Source of the DNA: an uncultured Collinsella sp.
Lineage (GTDB): Bacteria > Actinomycetota > Coriobacteriia > Coriobacteriales > Coriobacteriaceae
Assembly: GCA_958346935.1 (NCBI GenBank)
Contig: CATVTM010000028.1
Coordinates: forward strand, 1 to 23,360
Length of the DNA stretch: 23,360 nt
Reading direction: 5' to 3'
The notes under the pieces were generated by a model, which was not told where the DNA came from, did not search any database, and saw only the letters and a program-made list of their open reading frames with translations. The first letter of the stretch is position 1, and each line of letters opens with the position of its first letter. Made by a program: the position numbers and the translations under genes. Shown piece after piece: positions 1 through 6,671 of this stretch.

Positions 1-16
1 TTTTTGACAAAAGTGC

Positions 17-45
17 TTGCACAGTTCTCGAATCATAGGTTATTA
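17..45 (+). promoter_or_regulatory. Promoter of the tRNA-Leu gene
   Basis: A -35 element TTGCAC (17-22) and a -10-like TTATTA (40-45) are separated by 17 bases; TATTAT at 41-46 with 18-base spacing is the alternative. The 20 bases at 1-20 (TTTTTGACAAAAGTGCTTGC) closely match those upstream of the other two tRNA blocks, which supports the call. The tRNA begins about 50 bases after the predicted start site, so a short leader is trimmed. Confidence 0.65.
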
Positions 46-103
46 TCTTCCTCGTTGAACGCGCGGGTCTAACAAAACGAACCGCGAATCAACAACATAG
101 CAT

Positions 104-193
104 GTCGGAGTGGCGGAATTGGCAGACGCGCTAGCTTGAGGTGCTAGTGACCGCTTTTTGGTCATGCGGGTTCAAGTCCCGCCTCCGACACCA
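104..193 (+). tRNA. tRNA-Leu (anticodon GAG), CCA encoded
   Basis: The acceptor stem pairs GTCGGAG (104-110) with CTCCGAC (183-189), followed by discriminator A and an encoded CCA (191-193). The anticodon stem CTAGC/GCTAG encloses the loop TTGAGGT, giving anticodon GAG. A long variable arm, typical of class II tRNAs such as tRNA-Leu, and the T-loop TTCAAGT are present. Confidence 0.97.
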
Positions 194-204
194 TCGCATT
201 TGAG

Positions 205-226
205 AAGCCTCTTCGGAGGCTTTTTT
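205..226 (+). terminator. Intrinsic terminator after tRNA-Leu
   Basis: A 7-bp stem AAGCCTC/GAGGCTT closes a TTCG tetraloop and runs into a T tract. It lies 11 bases after the tRNA CCA and 27 bases before the phosphatase gene. That gene is therefore transcribed by read-through or from a promoter not evident here. Confidence 0.9.
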
Positions 227-252
227 GTTACCGATAGACGGTGGGGTCCACG

Positions 253-2598
253 ATGGAAACGCTTGAACGCAACGAGTGGGCAGACGTTGCCCAACTAGTC
301 GAGATCACGAGCGATGCTGTCATCATCTGCGAGCTCGACGGAACCATTCTGCATGTGAATAATCGCTTACTTGGTTTGATGCGCGAGGAACGCGCCGACG
401 TCATTGGTGGAGATGTTAAAGACGTCCTGTACTCGTCCGCTTTTGAACGTGCGACGGAACATCGTCTGCCATTTGAAACTGATGGCTCCGAGAACGAACT
501 GATGCTCAAGCTGAGTGACGGCTCCTTTATCCCCGTCTTGGTTCGTGCGGGCTCCGTAACGCCTCCACGCATCTTTGGGCGCCGCGCGCCACGTGTCCTG
601 GTGGCGCTCCATAGCATCGAAGAACAGTATTCGCACGACCGTCAGCTCAAGCGTGCTCTTTCGGAGCTTAGAGTGGCTAACAAGCGCCTCTCTGGCACGC
701 TCTCGGTCATTATGAGTACCGTGGGCTCCGATGAGCTGCCCAGCCTACTTGATACCGTTTTGAACCAGCTTGTAGGAACGCTCGATGCTTCGGGTGCTGC
801 TATCTATTTTTCTGAGAGCGGCGGTTTTAAACTTCGCGGTGTTTCCAAGGAGCTGTACGACAGCTACCTGCCTGAGTTTTTGCCGTATGGCGCTGGCATT
901 CCGACGTATGTTCTTCGTGAGTCGCGTGCCTGTCGCTTGTCGATTCAACAGGACCTTAAGGGTGATAAGGCCGCCTCCGGTATGTTTATGGACCTGGACA
1001 ATCGTTCTAAGCACCTGTTGCGCATGCAGGATATGCCTCCGTACCGCAGCGAGATCTGTCTTCCCGTTTTTTACGGTACGCAGATCCTTGGCGTGCTGGA
1101 AGTTGGTTGGAAACGCCCCCAGGCACCGCTCGCCTATGACGTTAATGTACTCGAGGTCATTTGCGATTACTTGTCTATCCAACTGGTCGGCATGGCATCG
1201 AGTCTTCGCTCTCGTCGCACGGCCGAGCTTGGCCGCTCGCTCAATGTCTTACGTGATGAGTTGTTTACCTTTCTAGACGATTCCGTCGCGGCTACCCAGG
1301 CGGTATCGTCCGAGATCTGCAATATGCTCAACTGCCATTTTTGCCCTGTTGAGTATGACGCCAGTCTGGATTCCTACGTCATAGATTTTGAAGGCGGCAG
1401 TCGCGTTGCTTTGCCGGACGATCCCGAGAAGCTTTTCTTTTCCACGACGGCGCCAGCGGCACGTCTGGGGGCTGGCCCTGATGGCTTTGAGGCATCTGTT
1501 TTGGGCGGTACGAGTGCCGAGGACCTTAAACACGTCCGTATAACTCGCGTTGACGAATCGATGCCTATGGGAGGCTGGCTTAGGGCGCATGGTCTGCCTT
1601 GTCAAGGTCTCTACGTCGACTCCGGCATCGAGGCGGGGCGACCACGCTCTAAGGGTGATGGCAAGCACAGTAACGACGCAATTGTTCCTGCTTCTGTTGC
1701 GAAGAGCCCGACGACGCGCGCGCTACTGCTTCGTGATGGCAGCCAAGAGCCGATTGATGACCTTGAATATGACTACTTGGTGCACTTGGCGCATGACTTT
1801 GAACTGATCTACGAAGGTGAATCTCAAAAGCGCGAGGAGCGTCATATCGCTCAGACCCTTCAGATCGGCATGAGAAATTCCCTGGGGGATGTTCCGGGTA
1901 TCGCAACCGATTCGGTGTACCTGTCGGCCACGAACTCGGCGTTGGTCGGCGGCGATTTCTATACGCTCATCCGTCTTCCCGACGACTGCGCCGTCATGAT
2001 TCTGGGTGATGTGTCTGGCAAAGGCATTGAGGCCGCATCGATGTCCGCGCTCGTCAAGACGGCTCTGACGGCATATGCGTGGGAGGGCGCTGGACCGGCC
2101 CGCATGGCACGCTCCCTTAACAGTATGCTCATGGGCTTTTCGAGGGTCGAGACGTTCGTGACAGCCTTTATCGCCAAGATTGACCTGAAAGCCGGACGCG
2201 CAACGTATTGTTCGGCGGGCCATCCTCCGACCATGGTCATCAGGCCAGAGTCGATGCCACTGGGTGGCGGCGAGGCTCGTGGGGGAGAGGTCGAGCTACT
2301 TGGATGCCAATCGGGTGTAATCGGTGCCTTTGAGAGTATGGTGTACGAGACAGGCGTGTTTACGTTCGCCCCCGGCGACATGCTCTTCATGTATACGGAT
2401 GGAACGATTGAGGCCCGCGACCGCACCGGAGCGTTCTTTGGCGAGCAGCGCTTGCGCGATCTTCTGCTTTCTGTTTCGGGGGAGGGCGTGTCGGGCATTT
2501 GCGGCAAGGTCTTGGGCGAGCTTGACCGATTTACCGAATCGGCGCTGGACGATGACATTGCATTGGTGTCCCTTGAGTTTTTACGGGGTCGTTCATAG
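253..2598 (+). CDS. PAS-GAF-SpoIIE serine phosphatase (RsbU-like)
   Basis: The 781-residue product is a probable cytoplasmic PP2C-type protein serine phosphatase that would dephosphorylate a STAS anti-sigma antagonist. A PAS-like domain covers residues 12-125, a GAF domain about 157-315, then a less recognisable middle region, and a SpoIIE/PP2C catalytic domain from about 521 to the end. Metal-binding landmarks are visible: GGDFY (Asp568), GDVSGKG (Asp586), AGHPP, YTDGTIEAR (Asp716) and LDDDIALV (766-768). No membrane helix is seen, so the sensor domains probably read a soluble signal. The ATG at 253 was chosen because GGTGGGG precedes it; an in-frame GTG at 241 has no ribosome site. The next gene encodes the likely substrate. 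The phosphatase family is clear; its signal and its target are inferred. Confidence 0.9.
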   Translation: METLERNEWADVAQLVEITSDAVIICELDGTILHVNNRLLGLMREERADVIGGDVKDVLYSSAFERATEHRLPFETDGSENELMLKLSDGSFIPVLVRAGSVTPPRIFGRRAPRVLVALHSIEEQYSHDRQLKRALSELRVANKRLSGTLSVIMSTVGSDELPSLLDTVLNQLVGTLDASGAAIYFSESGGFKLRGVSKELYDSYLPEFLPYGAGIPTYVLRESRACRLSIQQDLKGDKAASGMFMDLDNRSKHLLRMQDMPPYRSEICLPVFYGTQILGVLEVGWKRPQAPLAYDVNVLEVICDYLSIQLVGMASSLRSRRTAELGRSLNVLRDELFTFLDDSVAATQAVSSEICNMLNCHFCPVEYDASLDSYVIDFEGGSRVALPDDPEKLFFSTTAPAARLGAGPDGFEASVLGGTSAEDLKHVRITRVDESMPMGGWLRAHGLPCQGLYVDSGIEAGRPRSKGDGKHSNDAIVPASVAKSPTTRALLLRDGSQEPIDDLEYDYLVHLAHDFELIYEGESQKREERHIAQTLQIGMRNSLGDVPGIATDSVYLSATNSALVGGDFYTLIRLPDDCAVMILGDVSGKGIEAASMSALVKTALTAYAWEGAGPARMARSLNSMLMGFSRVETFVTAFIAKIDLKAGRATYCSAGHPPTMVIRPESMPLGGGEARGGEVELLGCQSGVIGAFESMVYETGVFTFAPGDMLFMYTDGTIEARDRTGAFFGEQRLRDLLLSVSGEGVSGICGKVLGELDRFTESALDDDIALVSLEFLRGRS

Positions 2599-2676
2599 AC
2601 GGCGCTGAACGGGCTGAATCCGCACGGTTGGGGAAACGAATGCATCGAGTGGGCTTTTTTGGGGAACCATGGTCGT

Positions 2677-3423
2677 ATGAATGAGTGGAATGACATAGCG
2701 GTTTTGACGCCACCAGGCGATATCGACATCGCCACGGTGCCTGCGCTGCGTCGGCGGTTGGATGCTTTGATTGGCCGCGGCGTGCGTCGTGTTGTCATCA
2801 ACTGTCAGGCTGTTAGCTTTATCGATTCGACGGGCTTGGCATTCCTGCTTACGCGCGCTCGTGAGCTCATGAGGCGAGAAGGCCTGCTTTCGCTCGTCAA
2901 TGCATCAGGTGAAGTTGTTCGCTTTTTGGAGATTGCTCGTCTTGTCGATATCCTTCATGTCGCGGGGCCGGCACGGGAGTCTATTCCCGCCATTCCGGTG
3001 GGGGAGCTGCCTCGCTGGAGTAAGAGCGTCGAGGTCCGTCAGGGTATCGAGAATCTTCCATACTACCGACATCGCATCGCCGAACTCCTTGAATCGCTTC
3101 CGTTGCGCTGTGACGAGCGCTACGATGTCGCATTGGCGTCGGGGGAGGCGCTGGGTAATGCCTATGACCATGCGGGCGGTATCGGGTGCGTCCTGACGGT
3201 TCAGGCCTATGGCGATCGCGTTGTGGTTGAGGTGCTTGATCGAGGTGCCGGCTATTCTATCGATGAAACGAGCGAGCCGGTTGCATCTGAGGAACGCGGC
3301 CGTGGTATCAAGCTTATGCGTATGCTCGTCGATAACGTGGAGGTTGCTCGTCGTACGGACGGCGCCGGCACGCGCGTGCAGATGGTGAAGCTGTTTAGCG
3401 GAGCGCTGGAATCGTGTGCCTAG
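2677..3423 (+). CDS. STAS anti-sigma antagonist fused to HATPase anti-sigma kinase
   Basis: The 248-residue protein joins two parts that are usually separate in partner-switching systems. Residues 1-105 form a STAS domain with the phosphorylatable motif FIDSTGLAFLL (Ser51). Residues 125-245 form a GHKL ATPase of the RsbW/SpoIIAB type, with N-box GEALGNAYDHA, ATP-lid motif VEVLDRGAGYS and glycine motif ERGRGIKLMRML. In the family, the kinase phosphorylates the STAS serine and a SpoIIE phosphatase reverses it, which fits the preceding gene. Start: ATG 2677 with GGGGAA ten bases upstream; an in-frame TTG at 2659 is less likely. It sits 78 bases after the phosphatase gene with no terminator visible, so co-transcription is likely. 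No sigma factor is encoded nearby, so the final target is unknown and may not be a sigma factor. Confidence 0.88.
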   Translation: MNEWNDIAVLTPPGDIDIATVPALRRRLDALIGRGVRRVVINCQAVSFIDSTGLAFLLTRARELMRREGLLSLVNASGEVVRFLEIARLVDILHVAGPARESIPAIPVGELPRWSKSVEVRQGIENLPYYRHRIAELLESLPLRCDERYDVALASGEALGNAYDHAGGIGCVLTVQAYGDRVVVEVLDRGAGYSIDETSEPVASEERGRGIKLMRMLVDNVEVARRTDGAGTRVQMVKLFSGALESCA

Positions 3424-3487
3424 CCAATCGCTTTAGCGCGTTTGGCTATTAAGAACATGCGGCAGACAAGTTTTTTGAAAAAAGTAC

Positions 3488-3516
3488 TTGCGTCTTTTGG
3501 ACAACTCGCGTAAATT
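3488..3516 (+). promoter_or_regulatory. Promoter of the Gly-Cys-Gly tRNA block
   Basis: TTGCGT (3488-3493) and TAAATT (3511-3516) are 17 bases apart, placing the start site just before the tRNA at 3529. The upstream 20-mer at 3472-3491 (TTTTTGAAAAAAGTACTTGC) matches the other tRNA promoters in this window. Confidence 0.8.
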
Positions 3517-3528
3517 AATAACCCGCAA

Positions 3529-3604
3529 GCGGACATGGCTCAGTTGGTAGAGCACAACCTTGCCAAGGTTGGGGTCGCGGGTTCGAGCCCCGTTGTCCGC
3601 TCCA
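3529..3604 (+). tRNA. tRNA-Gly (anticodon GCC), copy 1
   Basis: Acceptor stem GCGGACA (3529-3535) pairs with TGTCCGC (3594-3600), followed by discriminator T and an encoded CCA. The anticodon stem CAACC/GGTTG encloses loop TTGCCAA, giving GCC. The T-arm carries GGTTCGAGCC. It is identical over 76 bases to the copies at 3755 and 5884. Confidence 0.98.
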
Positions 3605-3614
3605 TTGCATTTCC

Positions 3615-3637
3615 GGACCGTTTAGGCGGTCCTTTTT
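3615..3637 (+). terminator. Hairpin with T run between tRNA-Gly and tRNA-Cys
   Basis: GGACCG/CGGTCC closes a 6-base loop and is followed by five Ts. It ends only one base before tRNA-Cys starts. Either tRNA-Cys is transcribed by partial read-through, or the hairpin acts mainly as a processing signal; no separate promoter for tRNA-Cys is visible. Confidence 0.75.
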
Positions 3638-3638
3638 C

Positions 3639-3712
3639 GGCGAAGTGGCCAAGTGGTAAGGCAGAGGCCTGCAAAGCCTTTACCCCCGGTTCGAATCCGG
3701 GCTTCGCCTCCA
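3639..3712 (+). tRNA. tRNA-Cys (anticodon GCA)
   Basis: Acceptor stem GGCGAAG (3639-3645) pairs with CTTCGCC (3702-3708), with discriminator T and an encoded CCA. Anticodon stem GAGGC/GCCTT, with one G-T pair, encloses loop CTGCAAA, giving GCA. T-loop TTCGAAT is present. Confidence 0.97.
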
Positions 3713-3721
3713 GGCAACATC

Positions 3722-3748
3722 CGGGCGCTCCGGCGCCCGTTTTGTTTT
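3722..3748 (+). terminator. Intrinsic terminator after tRNA-Cys
   Basis: A 7-bp GC stem CGGGCGC/GCGCCCG closes a TCCG loop, followed by TTTTGTTTT. The next tRNA-Gly starts seven bases later, again suggesting graded read-through within a multi-tRNA unit. Confidence 0.85.
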
Positions 3749-3754
3749 ACATAT

Positions 3755-3830
3755 GCGGACATGGCTCAGTTGGTAGAGCACAACCTTGCCAAGGTTGGGG
3801 TCGCGGGTTCGAGCCCCGTTGTCCGCTCCA
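3755..3830 (+). tRNA. tRNA-Gly (anticodon GCC), copy 2
   Basis: Identical in all 76 bases to the copy at 3529, with acceptor stem GCGGACA/TGTCCGC, anticodon loop TTGCCAA and encoded CCA. No promoter box directly precedes it, so it probably belongs to the transcript starting near 3523. Confidence 0.98.
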
Positions 3831-3838
3831 AACGTAAC

Positions 3839-3868
3839 AGCCCGACTACTACGGTAGCCGGGCTTTTT
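3839..3868 (+). terminator. Intrinsic terminator ending the tRNA block
   Basis: AGCCCG (3839-3844) pairs with CGGGCT (3859-3864), and an inner CTAC/GTAG stem with a TACG loop stacks on it across one mismatch. Five Ts follow. This is the strongest hairpin in the block. Confidence 0.9.
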
Positions 3869-3882
3869 CGTACCCGTCGCCT

Positions 3883-3898
3883 GGGCTCGAACCCGCGA
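3883..3898 (-). repeat. 16-base inverted copy of the tRNA-Gly T-arm
   Basis: Read on the minus strand, these 16 bases are TCGCGGGTTCGAGCCC, an exact match to the T-arm region of the three tRNA-Gly genes. The rest of a tRNA is not recognisable around it. It may be a tRNA fragment left by an old rearrangement or integration, or a chance match. Confidence 0.4.
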
Positions 3899-4008
3899 GG
3901 GAGCGATCGTTTTGGGGCGTGGCTGTGGCGTTGTTTGTCGCGAATGTCCGCTTTGGGCGTATCATCGTGGGCATCTCGCATAACCTCGTTGCAAGGGAGA
4001 TACGCCCC

Positions 4009-5742
4009 ATGGCTACAGAAAAGTCTTCTTCGCGCTCGTGGATGTCCGATGCCGCGATCTATCAGATCTACCCGCGCTCGTTTAAGGATTCGACTGGTTC
4101 GGGTCTGGGCGATATCGCGGGCATTACCCAGCAGATGGACTATCTTGAGCGACTGGGTATCGAGGCCATCTGGCTGAGCCCGTTTTACCCTTCGCCTCTT
4201 GTCGATGGCGGCTATGATGTGGCGGACTACTGCGATGTCGACCCACGTCTCGGCTCGCTTGACGACTTCGATGACATGATCGCTGCGGCTCACGCGCGCG
4301 GCATCAAGGTCATCGTCGACATCGTGCCCAACCATTCATCCAACCAGCACCCCTGGTTCAAAGCCGCTCTTGCCGCCGGCCCCGGATCGCCCGAACGCGC
4401 CCGTTATATCTTCCGCGATGGTCGCGGCGAGCATGGCGAGCTGCCTCCCACCAATTGGAATGCCAACTTTGGCGGCCCCGCATGGACGCGTGTTGCGGAC
4501 GGTCAGTGGTATCTGCACATGTTTACGCCCGAGCAGCCGGACTTTGACTGGTCATGCCCTGAGGTTCACGCGCTCTTTTGCGACGTCCTGGCGTTTTGGA
4601 GCGATCGAGGCGTCGACGGCTTTCGCATTGATGTGGCGCAGGGTCTCGCCAAGGATCTCGACCGCGATGACCTCGACCGGTGGCATCTCGCCGAGGGCGA
4701 TGACATGGTTGACGACGGCACCCATCCGCTGTGGGACCGCAATGAGGTCCACGAGATCTATCGCGAGTGGCGCCGCGTGTTCGACCGCTATAATCCGCCG
4801 CGCAGTGCCGTTGCCGAGGCGTGGGTGCTGCCCGAGCGCCAGTATCTCTACGCGCGTCCCAGCGAGCTTGGCCAGACATTCAACTTTGAGTTTGCCAAGG
4901 CCACTTGGACCTATGATGACATGCACACTGCAATCGAGAAGGGCTTGAAGGCAGCCGTCGAATCCGATTCCGCCTCGACCTGGGTACTCTCCAACCACGA
5001 CGTGCCGCGCGTGGCGACACGCTATGCCCTGCCGCAAATCAAGGCGACGCGCTACCACCAGATTGCGCTCGACTGGCTCTTGCGCGACGGGTCGTCTTAT
5101 GACGAGGACCGTGAACTCGGCGAGCGCCGCGCGCGGGCGGCCCTTTTGCTTGAGCTGGCGCTTCCGGGCTCGGCATACGTGTATCAGGGTGAGGAGCTCG
5201 GCCTTTTTGAGGTGGCTGATATCCCGTGGGCTGCACTCGAAGACCCTACTGCGACCAATACGCACGGACCGAAGCGTGAGAAGGGGCGCGACGGCTGTCG
5301 TGTGCCCCTGCCGTGGGTGGCAGCGGACGATCCCGCGCATGGCGGATCGTTTGGGTTTTCGCCGGCAGACGCCGATGCAGCGCCTCATCTGCCGCAGCCT
5401 GCATGGTTTTCCGATTATGCTGCCGATAAGGAAGAAGCGGACCCGACATCGATGCTTGCGCTCTATCGTGACGCCCTCTGGCTGCGGCGCAAGCTGCGCG
5501 GGTGCGCCAACGATCTTGCGTGGCTCGATCTTGACGGGCGCACCGGTCTTGCGGATGGTGCCGAGGGCGCTGAGGGCGGCGTCATCGCCTATCGCCGCGA
5601 TAACGGCTGGGCGTGTGTGACGAACTTCGGTGCAGCACCTGTGGAGCTGCCGGCGGGCAGGGTCCTGCTCACCTCATCACCGCTTGCAGACGGCAGGCTC
5701 GCGCAGGACAGCTCTGCCTGGATCATGCTCGGCGAGATGTAG
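4009..5742 (+). CDS. GH13 alpha-glucosidase (oligo-1,6-glucosidase type)
   Basis: The 577-residue cytoplasmic enzyme belongs to the alpha-amylase family and probably releases glucose from short alpha-glucosides such as isomaltose, maltose or sucrose-like sugars. The N-terminal DAAIYQIYPRSFKDS, DIVPNHSS, GFRIDVA (nucleophile Asp208), AVAEAWV (acid/base Glu270) and LSNHDVPR (Asp331) are the conserved catalytic blocks. It has no signal peptide. Length suits the oligo-1,6-glucosidase/AglA-type subfamilies. Start: ATG 4009 with AAGGGAG upstream; an ORF extending to 3919 lacks a ribosome site. It stands alone between two tRNA blocks with no transporter or regulator alongside; TATCAT at 3960-3965 may be its -10 but the -35 is poor. 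The family is certain, the exact substrate is not. Confidence 0.92.
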   Translation: MATEKSSSRSWMSDAAIYQIYPRSFKDSTGSGLGDIAGITQQMDYLERLGIEAIWLSPFYPSPLVDGGYDVADYCDVDPRLGSLDDFDDMIAAAHARGIKVIVDIVPNHSSNQHPWFKAALAAGPGSPERARYIFRDGRGEHGELPPTNWNANFGGPAWTRVADGQWYLHMFTPEQPDFDWSCPEVHALFCDVLAFWSDRGVDGFRIDVAQGLAKDLDRDDLDRWHLAEGDDMVDDGTHPLWDRNEVHEIYREWRRVFDRYNPPRSAVAEAWVLPERQYLYARPSELGQTFNFEFAKATWTYDDMHTAIEKGLKAAVESDSASTWVLSNHDVPRVATRYALPQIKATRYHQIALDWLLRDGSSYDEDRELGERRARAALLLELALPGSAYVYQGEELGLFEVADIPWAALEDPTATNTHGPKREKGRDGCRVPLPWVAADDPAHGGSFGFSPADADAAPHLPQPAWFSDYAADKEEADPTSMLALYRDALWLRRKLRGCANDLAWLDLDGRTGLADGAEGAEGGVIAYRRDNGWACVTNFGAAPVELPAGRVLLTSSPLADGRLAQDSSAWIMLGEM

Positions 5743-5842
5743 TGGCCTCTTGCGGCGAGTTTGCGTTTGCCTGCGCCTTCCGTGGTGGCTGATGTCTTCG
5801 CGAGGTTCGCGAGGGCGTCGCAAAACTTTTTAAAAAAAGTTC

Positions 5843-5871
5843 TTGCATTTGGGTGGATCATCCCGTATATT
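5843..5871 (+). promoter_or_regulatory. Promoter of the Gly-Val tRNA pair
   Basis: TTGCAT (5843-5848) and TATATT (5866-5871) are exactly 17 bases apart, with the start site expected just upstream of the tRNA at 5884. The preceding 20-mer at 5827-5846 (TTTTTAAAAAAAGTTCTTGC) matches the other tRNA promoters. Confidence 0.85.
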
Positions 5872-5883
5872 AAATCCTCGCAG

Positions 5884-5959
5884 GCGGACATGGCTCAGTT
5901 GGTAGAGCACAACCTTGCCAAGGTTGGGGTCGCGGGTTCGAGCCCCGTTGTCCGCTCCA
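5884..5959 (+). tRNA. tRNA-Gly (anticodon GCC), copy 3
   Basis: A third copy identical over 76 bases to those at 3529 and 3755, including the encoded CCA. It leads a two-gene unit with tRNA-Val, which begins four bases after its CCA. Confidence 0.98.
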
Positions 5960-5962
5960 TTT

Positions 5963-6037
5963 GGGCGTTTAGCTCAGGGGGAGAGCGCTTCCCTGACACG
6001 GAAGAGGTCAGAAGTTCAAATCTTCTAACGCCCACCA
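5963..6037 (+). tRNA. tRNA-Val (anticodon GAC)
   Basis: Acceptor stem GGGCGTT (5963-5969) pairs with AACGCCC (6027-6033), followed by discriminator A and an encoded CCA. Anticodon stem CTTCC/GGAAG encloses loop CTGACAC, giving GAC. T-loop TTCAAAT is present. Confidence 0.97.
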
Positions 6038-6045
6038 AATGTTCG

Positions 6046-6077
6046 CAGCTCAGAGGCTATATCCTCTGGGCTGTTTT
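6046..6077 (+). terminator. Intrinsic terminator after tRNA-Val
   Basis: An 11-bp stem with one T-G pair, formed by 6046-6056 and 6063-6073, encloses a 6-base loop and is followed by TTTTGTTTT. Confidence 0.9.
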
Positions 6078-6271
6078 GTTTTGCCACCAAGCACGCCGCC
6101 AATATAAGCCACCAAATATTGATCCAAGGTCTGTACGCGATGGTCTTCGCATCCCGTAGAGGTGCCGGCAGATTGCATACGTCCTGGCCGATCGTGACCG
6201 CAACATGTTGGTCAAGCATAATCTTTTGGATTCTTTTGGCGTGAGCGACTTGATTTTGGTAGGATTTGTCA
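6078..6271. other. Intergenic stretch with no supported gene
   Basis: About 190 bases with no convincing coding region. A minus-strand ORF crosses it, but it has no ribosome site and overlaps the tRNA-Val terminator. Near its right end, TTGGCG (6236-6241) and TAGGAT (6260-6265) at 18-base spacing could be a weak promoter for the structured element that follows. Confidence 0.4.
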
Positions 6272-6283
6272 GCGGCTTGACTA

Positions 6284-6358
6284 AGGGGGTTTTATAACTG
6301 CCATGCAGGTAGCCGTGTTGGTAGCGTTTTACCGACTTGCCAAGAACCCCTCATTTTT
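6284..6358 (+). ncRNA. Structured element ending in a T run: possible small RNA or terminator
   Basis: Three nested stems can form. An outer stem pairs 6284-6291 with 6345-6351 (one bulged G), a middle stem pairs GCAGG (6305-6309) with CTTGC (6336-6340), and an inner hairpin pairs 6318-6323 with 6330-6335. Five Ts follow at 6354-6358. The element lies upstream of the NrdR operator, so it is not part of the predicted nrdD transcript. It could be an independent small RNA about 85 bases long or an elaborate terminator. It matches no RNA family I recognise. Confidence 0.35.
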
Positions 6359-6398
6359 AATGCGTCTGCAAAATGACTAATTGCTTTGACCTGCTGAA

Positions 6399-6446
6399 AC
6401 ACTATATGTTGTGTTTGACCTAAAAAAAGAATACAGGATATAGATG
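6399..6446 (+). promoter_or_regulatory. Tandem NrdR boxes upstream of nrdD
   Basis: Box 1 (6399-6414, ACACTATATGTTGTGT) matches the known NrdR consensus almost perfectly. Box 2 (6431-6446, ATACAGGATATAGATG) is weaker but keeps the central core. The boxes start 32 bases apart, about three helical turns, which is the spacing typical of NrdR sites in ribonucleotide reductase promoters. NrdR is a dATP/ATP-sensing repressor; its gene is not in this window. Confidence 0.85.
6415..6443 (+). promoter_or_regulatory. Promoter of nrdD
   Basis: TTGACC (6415-6420) lies directly after NrdR box 1. ATATAG (6438-6443) follows after 17 bases, with TATAGA one base further as an alternative, and is covered by NrdR box 2. 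This arrangement suits repression by blocking polymerase. Confidence 0.7.
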
Positions 6447-6449
6447 CCT

Positions 6450-6671
6450 CTTTGTCGTATGATAGATGGCGGACAGAGAACGAAGACCTTAACTGCCTCT
6501 TTTGAACGTGTCCTTGAGCCGCTTGATCGGCTCCAGGGAATGTCCGCATGGAGGCTTATGGTTTATCGAGAACACAGATTGCGCGACGGCGCCGCAAGAC
6601 AGGGGCAAGCCCTGCCAGGTATCGTTTGGCTCTGAAGCGCGATGAGGCTACGATACGAAAGAGGCAAGAGG
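6450..6671 (+). other. Long nrdD leader with hairpins
   Basis: The predicted transcript has about 220 untranslated bases before nrdD. Hairpins can form at 6516-6533 (GAGCCG/CGGCTC) and 6600-6614 (CAGGG/CCCTG). No T run follows either, so they are not intrinsic terminators. I do not recognise a riboswitch; the usual cobalamin-riboswitch core was not found. A 63-codon ORF starting at 6444 has no ribosome site and is not called. Confidence 0.4.

Noticed and set aside
3529..5959. Three identical 76-base repeats considered as direct repeats or a CRISPR-like array
   Set aside because: Each folds as a full tRNA-Gly with CCA, and the spacing is irregular. No CRISPR array was seen anywhere in the window.
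6025..6219. 64-codon minus-strand ORF near tRNA-Val
   Set aside because: It runs into the tRNA-Val gene and its terminator, lacks a ribosome site and matches no family I know. A decayed gene cannot be excluded, but the sequence does not support one.
6292..6340. Possible cobalamin riboswitch (GCCATGCAGG) upstream of nrdD
   Set aside because: The conserved core is missing and the element lies upstream of the predicted nrdD promoter, so it could not act in that transcript.
6444..6635. 63-codon plus-strand ORF in the nrdD leader
   Set aside because: It has no ribosome site, its start overlaps the predicted promoter, and its composition is not protein-like.
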